Assembly: GCA_903837785.1 (NCBI GenBank)
Contig: CAILVY010000127.1
Span: 1-38,013, forward strand
Length of the DNA: 38,013 nucleotides
Direction: 5' to 3'
From: Candidatus Hydrogenedentota bacterium
GTDB taxonomy: Bacteria; Hydrogenedentota; Hydrogenedentia; Hydrogenedentales; CAILVY01
Below the pieces are notes generated by a model that was not told where the DNA came from, did not search any database, and saw nothing but the letters and a program-made list of their open reading frames with translations. Made by a program: the position numbers and the translations under genes. Of this stretch, positions 34,329-38,013 are shown piece by piece (the stretch's first letter is position 1; every line of letters starts with the position of its first letter).

Positions 34329-35660
34329 CTATTGTTTCTGTTGTTGCTTGATGCTTTGCTGCATCTCCCGCAGCGATTTGCGTTCCTTCTTCCAGTTGTT
34401 GTCCAAATCGGAATGGGCGAACGCCGCGTTCTTCCGGGCGTCTTCCGCCAATTCCGGGCTATTCAACTGCGCGGCTTTTCGGCTCAACTCTGAGGCGTTG
34501 TCGACAAACCGCGGCACACCCAGCATGCTGCCGCCCCGGTCCACAAGCTCCGCGGCCTTGACCGTGTTCTCATTGCCGATTTGCCGGGCAACACTGATCG
34601 CCACCTCGCGGTTGGTCCTCGCCTCCACGGTCGCTTCGGAATCGACATACTCCACAGGACCGGCGAGCAGGGTCCGGTTCTCGCTGCTGTGCGACAACAT
34701 GTTCACAAACGAAATGTTGACCGATGCAATCTGCCGGGCGCCCCCCGCGCCTCCTTCGGGCAATTCCGTCTCCAGGAGAATGTACTTGGTTTGACCGGCA
34801 TAGAGCTGGCTGATGTTCGCCGTCACGCTGTTGTTCGAGATCTCGGCCTCGCGGCCCAGCATGCGCACGGGCCGCACGTCGCTCGCGCAATTGACTTGGA
34901 TGCGGATTTCCTGCGCCACCACTGTCAGCACGTCTCCAAACTCCTTCTGAAAGGCCTTCTCCACATCCTCCGGCCCTTCCGCAAACATGTGGTTGCCGTC
35001 GCTGGCCTGCGCCAGACGCACCATCAGGTCCTCATTGTAATCCAGGCCGTAGCCAATCGTGGTGACGACCATGCCCTCGCGGCTGAGCGAAGCGCCCAAG
35101 GCGCCCAAATCGCCGGGCGAACTCGGCCCGACATTCGCGATGCCGTCGGACAGCAACACGATGCGGTTCACCCGGTTCTTGTCCAGGAATTTGCGCAATT
35201 CCTCGGCGCCCTTGCTCACCCCCGCGAAAAGGGCCGTCGAGCCGTCCGGCTGAATGCTGTTGATCGCATTGACGATGAATGCCCGGTCCGACGCGCGCGT
35301 CGCCGGCACGAGCACGTTCACGGCGCTGCTATAGGCCACCACGGACACGATGTCCTCCCCGCTGAGGCGTTCCAGCGCCATCAGCGCGGACATCTTGGCC
35401 TTCTCGAGCTTCGCCCCCGTCATCGAGCCCGACTTGTCGATCACCAGGCAGACATTCACCGGGGGCCGGGTGTTCCCCGCCCGAATATCCCCCCCGGTGA
35501 GCGCCACGCGCAGATGCACGACCGGTTTGCCCTTCGCCAGCACCGCGGGCGTATCCACGGCCACGTCCACCTTCACATCCTCGGCAGAGGCGCTCCAGGC
35601 AATGAGCGCCAGCAACAGGCACAGCGGCCCCATGCCTCGCAGGTTCTTCAGTGCGTTCAT
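34329..35660 (-). CDS. Exported von Willebrand factor A-domain protein
   Basis: A 443-residue protein with a signal peptide (GPLCLLLALIAWSASA, cleavage near Ala26). A vWA domain (about 68-240) has the metal-site motif DKSGSM at 75-80, a Thr in DGSTALFAG and LLSDGIANVG. A beta-rich region then precedes a highly charged helical C-terminus ending in a Gln/Lys tract. The layout resembles periplasmic Ca-activated-channel-type vWA proteins. AAGGG precedes the ATG by eight bases. Co-transcription with the kinase suggests it feeds the sensor or is the envelope function under that control (inference). Confidence 0.88.
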   Translation of the reverse strand: MNALKNLRGMGPLCLLLALIAWSASAEDVKVDVAVDTPAVLAKGKPVVHLRVALTGGDIRAGNTRPPVNVCLVIDKSGSMTGAKLEKAKMSALMALERLSGEDIVSVVAYSSAVNVLVPATRASDRAFIVNAINSIQPDGSTALFAGVSKGAEELRKFLDKNRVNRIVLLSDGIANVGPSSPGDLGALGASLSREGMVVTTIGYGLDYNEDLMVRLAQASDGNHMFAEGPEDVEKAFQKEFGDVLTVVAQEIRIQVNCASDVRPVRMLGREAEISNNSVTANISQLYAGQTKYILLETELPEGGAGGARQIASVNISFVNMLSHSSENRTLLAGPVEYVDSEATVEARTNREVAISVARQIGNENTVKAAELVDRGGSMLGVPRFVDNASELSRKAAQLNSPELAEDARKNAAFAHSDLDNNWKKERKSLREMQQSIKQQQKQ

Positions 35661-35976
35661 GACGCTACCCTTTCATGGTTGATCCTATCAGCAAGCTTCT
35701 GTCTCAGGGTAGCCCGAATCCCGCGGCAGCGGGTCACCACTGCGAAAAAGAAGTGTAAAAGTCCGGTAAAAGCGCCCCCCGCCTTCCCGGCTTTGCAGGG
35801 TCGATCTCAAGGCAAGGCAGTGTTTTCGCAGTATTCGAAGTGGCTCGCACTCTGTCGCTTGCCGTATAATTAAATGTCTGCCATTGGATCGGCCTTTCGC
35901 GGACAGGAAACCGGGCTCGACGAACGCTGTTCAGGTCGGGCCGTTTTTCGGGGTGTAACCAAGGGAGAGTGTGATC
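35661..35976. other. Divergent intergenic region
   Basis: This 316-base region separates the minus-strand vWA operon from the plus-strand SGNH gene. It holds the -10-like box listed separately and no coding frame I would call. No clear promoter could be set for the vWA side. Confidence 0.5.
35865..35870 (+). promoter_or_regulatory. TATAAT box, possible -10 of the SGNH gene
   Basis: A perfect TATAAT lies 106 bases before the ATG, but the -35 region (GGCTCG) is poor. An activator or another sigma factor would be needed. Confidence 0.35.
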
Positions 35977-38013
35977 ATGAGGCGTGGTGTAGGGAGTCTG
36001 GTATGTGCGGGCGTGGCGCTAATCGCGGCGTGCATGATCTTCGGGAACGCGGCCTTCGCGGCCGACCTGACCAAGATCCCCCGCGTGCTGCTCATCGGGG
36101 ATAGTTGGGCGGGGTTCGTTCAGGTCTTCAAGTCCTACGACAACGACCTGCCCGAATTCGCCGGCCTGGAGAACTTCCGGCAGGTTGGTTACAAGACCGC
36201 CATCATGGGCGGACGCTCCAGCGAATTGAACAACCCAGCGATGCTGGCCACGATTTCCAGCGAACTCGACCGCTATCCCACGATCGACGTCGTGCACATC
36301 AGCCTGGGGGGCAATGATGTCCTCTGGAGCAGCGGCTGGCACCCGTGGCAAACCCCCGAAGAGGTGCAGGCCCTGCTGGACAGCATCATCGCGAATATCG
36401 AAGCGGTGATCGACACCGTGCTGGCCGTGCGCCCGAACCTGCGCGTGGTGATCTGCGGCTACGACTACGCGGACCACGAGAAGGACGGCGCCACCACGCG
36501 CCAGCTCAATGACGCCTTTGTCGGCATGGAGCTGGCCAAACGAAACATGGCCGCACAGCCGAAGTATGCCGGCCGCGTCCACTACGTGCACAATTTCGGC
36601 CTGATGCAATGGACATACGGCGACGCGTCGCCCACGAACGGCATGCCGCCCTACGCGCCGCACACGGTTCCCCTTCCCGGGGGCTACCCCGATTACGATC
36701 CGTGGCCGGGCGGCAATCCCGACTACAACGGCCCGCTCGAGTCCCTGATCGATCAGGACATTCACCTCACGCAGGAAGGCTATGCCATCCTGATCCGCAA
36801 CTGCATCCAGGAATTCGTGGGCACCTGGCTCGGCTATCCCACCGTGGTCGAGATCCTGCCCCTGGCGCGCAAGACCGCCCAGGCCCAGTTTCAGGTGACG
36901 TTCAGCGAACCCGTTACGGGCGTCGATGTCACCGACTTCAGCGCCGAGGCGGAGAGTGGCACGCCCTCTGTCGTGGAGGTTTCGGGCTCCGGTGCCGTCT
37001 ACACGGTAACCGTCGATATCGCCGGCACCACCGGCGCCGTGACGCTGACGGTCCTCGATGACGGGACGATTCTGGATGTGAACAGCAATCCGCTCTCAGG
37101 CGACTTGTCCGGCGAATACGCCGTCAACGCGGAGATGTTCTTCGACGATCCGCAGCCGCCTGCGGCCGACGATTTCGACTCGGCGCTCCGGTTCTTCGCC
37201 ATCGCCACCGCGCCCTACGGCGAGTTTCTCGGCGATTTCAGCTTTGACCCCGCTTACTGCGATGCCAATGGCGGCATCTCGAGCATCGATCCGATCGTGA
37301 TTAATGGCAACACTCTGCTGGACAGTTTCGAGTTCGCCGTCGTCAAGGCCTGCCTGGACGACGCGACCCTTGACCTGAGCGCTACCGGCGGCGTGACGCA
37401 CGCCATGGTCCAGGCCGCCTGGGACAACAACTACCCCCATATGCAGACCAATTGCGGCGGCCCCGACGGCCTCTTGCGCCTGGTCCTGCCGGGTGTCGAT
37501 ACCTTCCTCGCCGGCATGATGATGCTCGGCGATGAACAGTCCCGCGCGCTGCCGGTGCTCCTGCTCACCGCGCTGGCCGCGGTCGACGAGTTCCCGCCCG
37601 AAGTGACGCATGTGACCACGCCCAACCTTGCAGACTATATCTTGCTGCCCGATTACCTCGGCTTGAACGGGGATGCGGACGGCGACGGCTATACGAATAA
37701 ACAGGAATACGACGGATTTGCGGCACAGGGACGCGAAGCCTATCTTGCGGCTGTCCTTGATCCAGCCACCCATCCCGACGTCGCTGAAGGCGAGGGCGAA
37801 GGTGAAGGTGAGGGCGAAGGCGAGGGCGAAGGCGAAGGCGAGGGCGAGGGCGAGGGTGAGGGCGAAGGCGAAGGCGAGCTCAACTTCTGCGCGCTGATGG
37901 ACGGGATCGTGGCGACGACGGGCAGCCCGACGCTGCAGCCGCTGATGGAGCTCCTGGGCGACGACGCGGCGCTGGTGCACCTGCTCGAATGCGCGACGGC
38001 GGACCTGAACGGC
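35977..38013 (+). CDS. Exported SGNH/GDSL hydrolase with Ig-like domain and (Glu-Gly)n linker (partial at window end)
   Basis: The frame stays open for 679 codons to the last base, so the C-terminus is missing. A signal peptide (LVCAGVALIAACMIFGNAAFA) precedes an SGNH hydrolase domain with Ser43 in LLIGDSWAGF, Gly112-Asn113 in LGGNDV, and Asp261/His263 in DQDIHLTQEGY. These are blocks I, III and V of the esterase/lipase family. From about 285 to 380 comes a bacterial Ig-like domain (VTFSEPVTGVDVTDF, then VTLTVLDDGTILD). A helical region of about 200 residues follows, then a Ca-binding loop (NGDADGDGYTNKQEY), a run of alternating Glu and Gly, and a new domain (ALMDGIVATTGS). It probably acts on acylated glycans or lipids at the cell surface. 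A GGGAGA lies about nine bases before the ATG. Confidence 0.85.
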   Translation, partial: MRRGVGSLVCAGVALIAACMIFGNAAFAADLTKIPRVLLIGDSWAGFVQVFKSYDNDLPEFAGLENFRQVGYKTAIMGGRSSELNNPAMLATISSELDRYPTIDVVHISLGGNDVLWSSGWHPWQTPEEVQALLDSIIANIEAVIDTVLAVRPNLRVVICGYDYADHEKDGATTRQLNDAFVGMELAKRNMAAQPKYAGRVHYVHNFGLMQWTYGDASPTNGMPPYAPHTVPLPGGYPDYDPWPGGNPDYNGPLESLIDQDIHLTQEGYAILIRNCIQEFVGTWLGYPTVVEILPLARKTAQAQFQVTFSEPVTGVDVTDFSAEAESGTPSVVEVSGSGAVYTVTVDIAGTTGAVTLTVLDDGTILDVNSNPLSGDLSGEYAVNAEMFFDDPQPPAADDFDSALRFFAIATAPYGEFLGDFSFDPAYCDANGGISSIDPIVINGNTLLDSFEFAVVKACLDDATLDLSATGGVTHAMVQAAWDNNYPHMQTNCGGPDGLLRLVLPGVDTFLAGMMMLGDEQSRALPVLLLTALAAVDEFPPEVTHVTTPNLADYILLPDYLGLNGDADGDGYTNKQEYDGFAAQGREAYLAAVLDPATHPDVAEGEGEGEGEGEGEGEGEGEGEGEGEGEGEGELNFCALMDGIVATTGSPTLQPLMELLGDDAALVHLLECATADLNG
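37786..37878 (+). repeat. Six-base tandem repeat coding for 31 residues of alternating Glu and Gly
   Basis: A 93-base tract of GARGGY-type units encodes Glu-Gly repeated 15 times plus a final Glu. The third codon positions vary (GAA/GAG, GGC/GGT), so it has been kept at protein level and not only by slippage. It forms a flexible, strongly acidic linker in the SGNH protein. Confidence 0.9.

Noticed and set aside
37786..37878. Short tandem repeat as CRISPR or replication iteron
   Set aside because: The unit is six bases, in frame with the long coding frame, and has no spacers.

Overview
The window looks like a high-GC Gram-negative bacterial chromosome segment. An RND-type outer-membrane factor with a lipobox, secreted glycosidases and several export signals argue for two membranes. 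Two surface proteins carry features I associate from memory with Candidatus Hydrogenedentes and related PVC-type or Lentisphaera-like lineages: an N-terminal pair of DQNGDYRVEVSELL-type EF-hand segments, and a long (Glu-Gly)n linker. That placement is an impression and has not been tested. No rRNA, tRNA, CRISPR array, insertion sequence or replication origin was seen.

Layout. (1) 1-5182, plus strand: two-component signalling, with the tail of a hybrid kinase, a single-domain receiver and a 1230-residue multi-PAS/GAF hybrid kinase. (2) 5183-6210: a decayed zone with the C-terminal remnant of a quinone-oxidoreductase-like gene and a candidate terminator. (3) 6211-19412, minus strand: a 10-gene, 13-kb unidirectional cluster, the most unusual part. 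In transcription order it encodes a 115-residue orphan, a cytoplasmic subtilase fused to a helix-turn-helix/zinc-finger region, a coiled-coil protein, a Vps4-like AAA ATPase with an MIT-like N-terminus, an ESCRT-III/Snf7-like protein, an SPFH/coiled-coil/zinc-ribbon protein, a zinc-ribbon/Sel1-repeat protein, a membrane protein with a CsgG/LpoB-like domain, a zinc-ribbon/tandem-FHA protein and a Ser/Thr kinase. It starts at a near-consensus sigma-70 promoter whose spacer contains one arm of a perfect 15-bp inverted repeat. (4) 19664-24576, minus strand: a MarR regulator followed by a DevBCA/MacB-type ABC exporter and its outer-membrane factor. (5) 24777-25532, plus strand: surE. (6) 25747-32052, plus strand: secreted glycan-related proteins (beta-helix protein, SUMF1-like/sialidase-like fusion, GH127). 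(7) 32058-35660, minus strand: a vWA protein, sensor kinase and OmpR-type regulator. (8) 35977-38013, plus strand: a large exported SGNH hydrolase cut by the window end.

How the cluster may work (inference). The ESCRT-III-like proteins would form membrane-bound filaments, and the Vps4-like ATPase would remodel them through its MIT-like domain. The SPFH protein would organise a membrane platform, as YdjI does with PspA in Bacillus subtilis. The Sel1 and zinc-ribbon proteins would be adaptors, the kinase and FHA proteins would add phospho-control, and the subtilase would be a regulated cytoplasmic protease. ESCRT-III/Vps4 pairs are well known in archaea and eukaryotes. The established bacterial ESCRT-III relatives, PspA and Vipp1, are not normally paired with a Vps4-type ATPase, so this is the best candidate here for an undescribed system. 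All assignments come from reading motifs by eye; no database or structure search was run.
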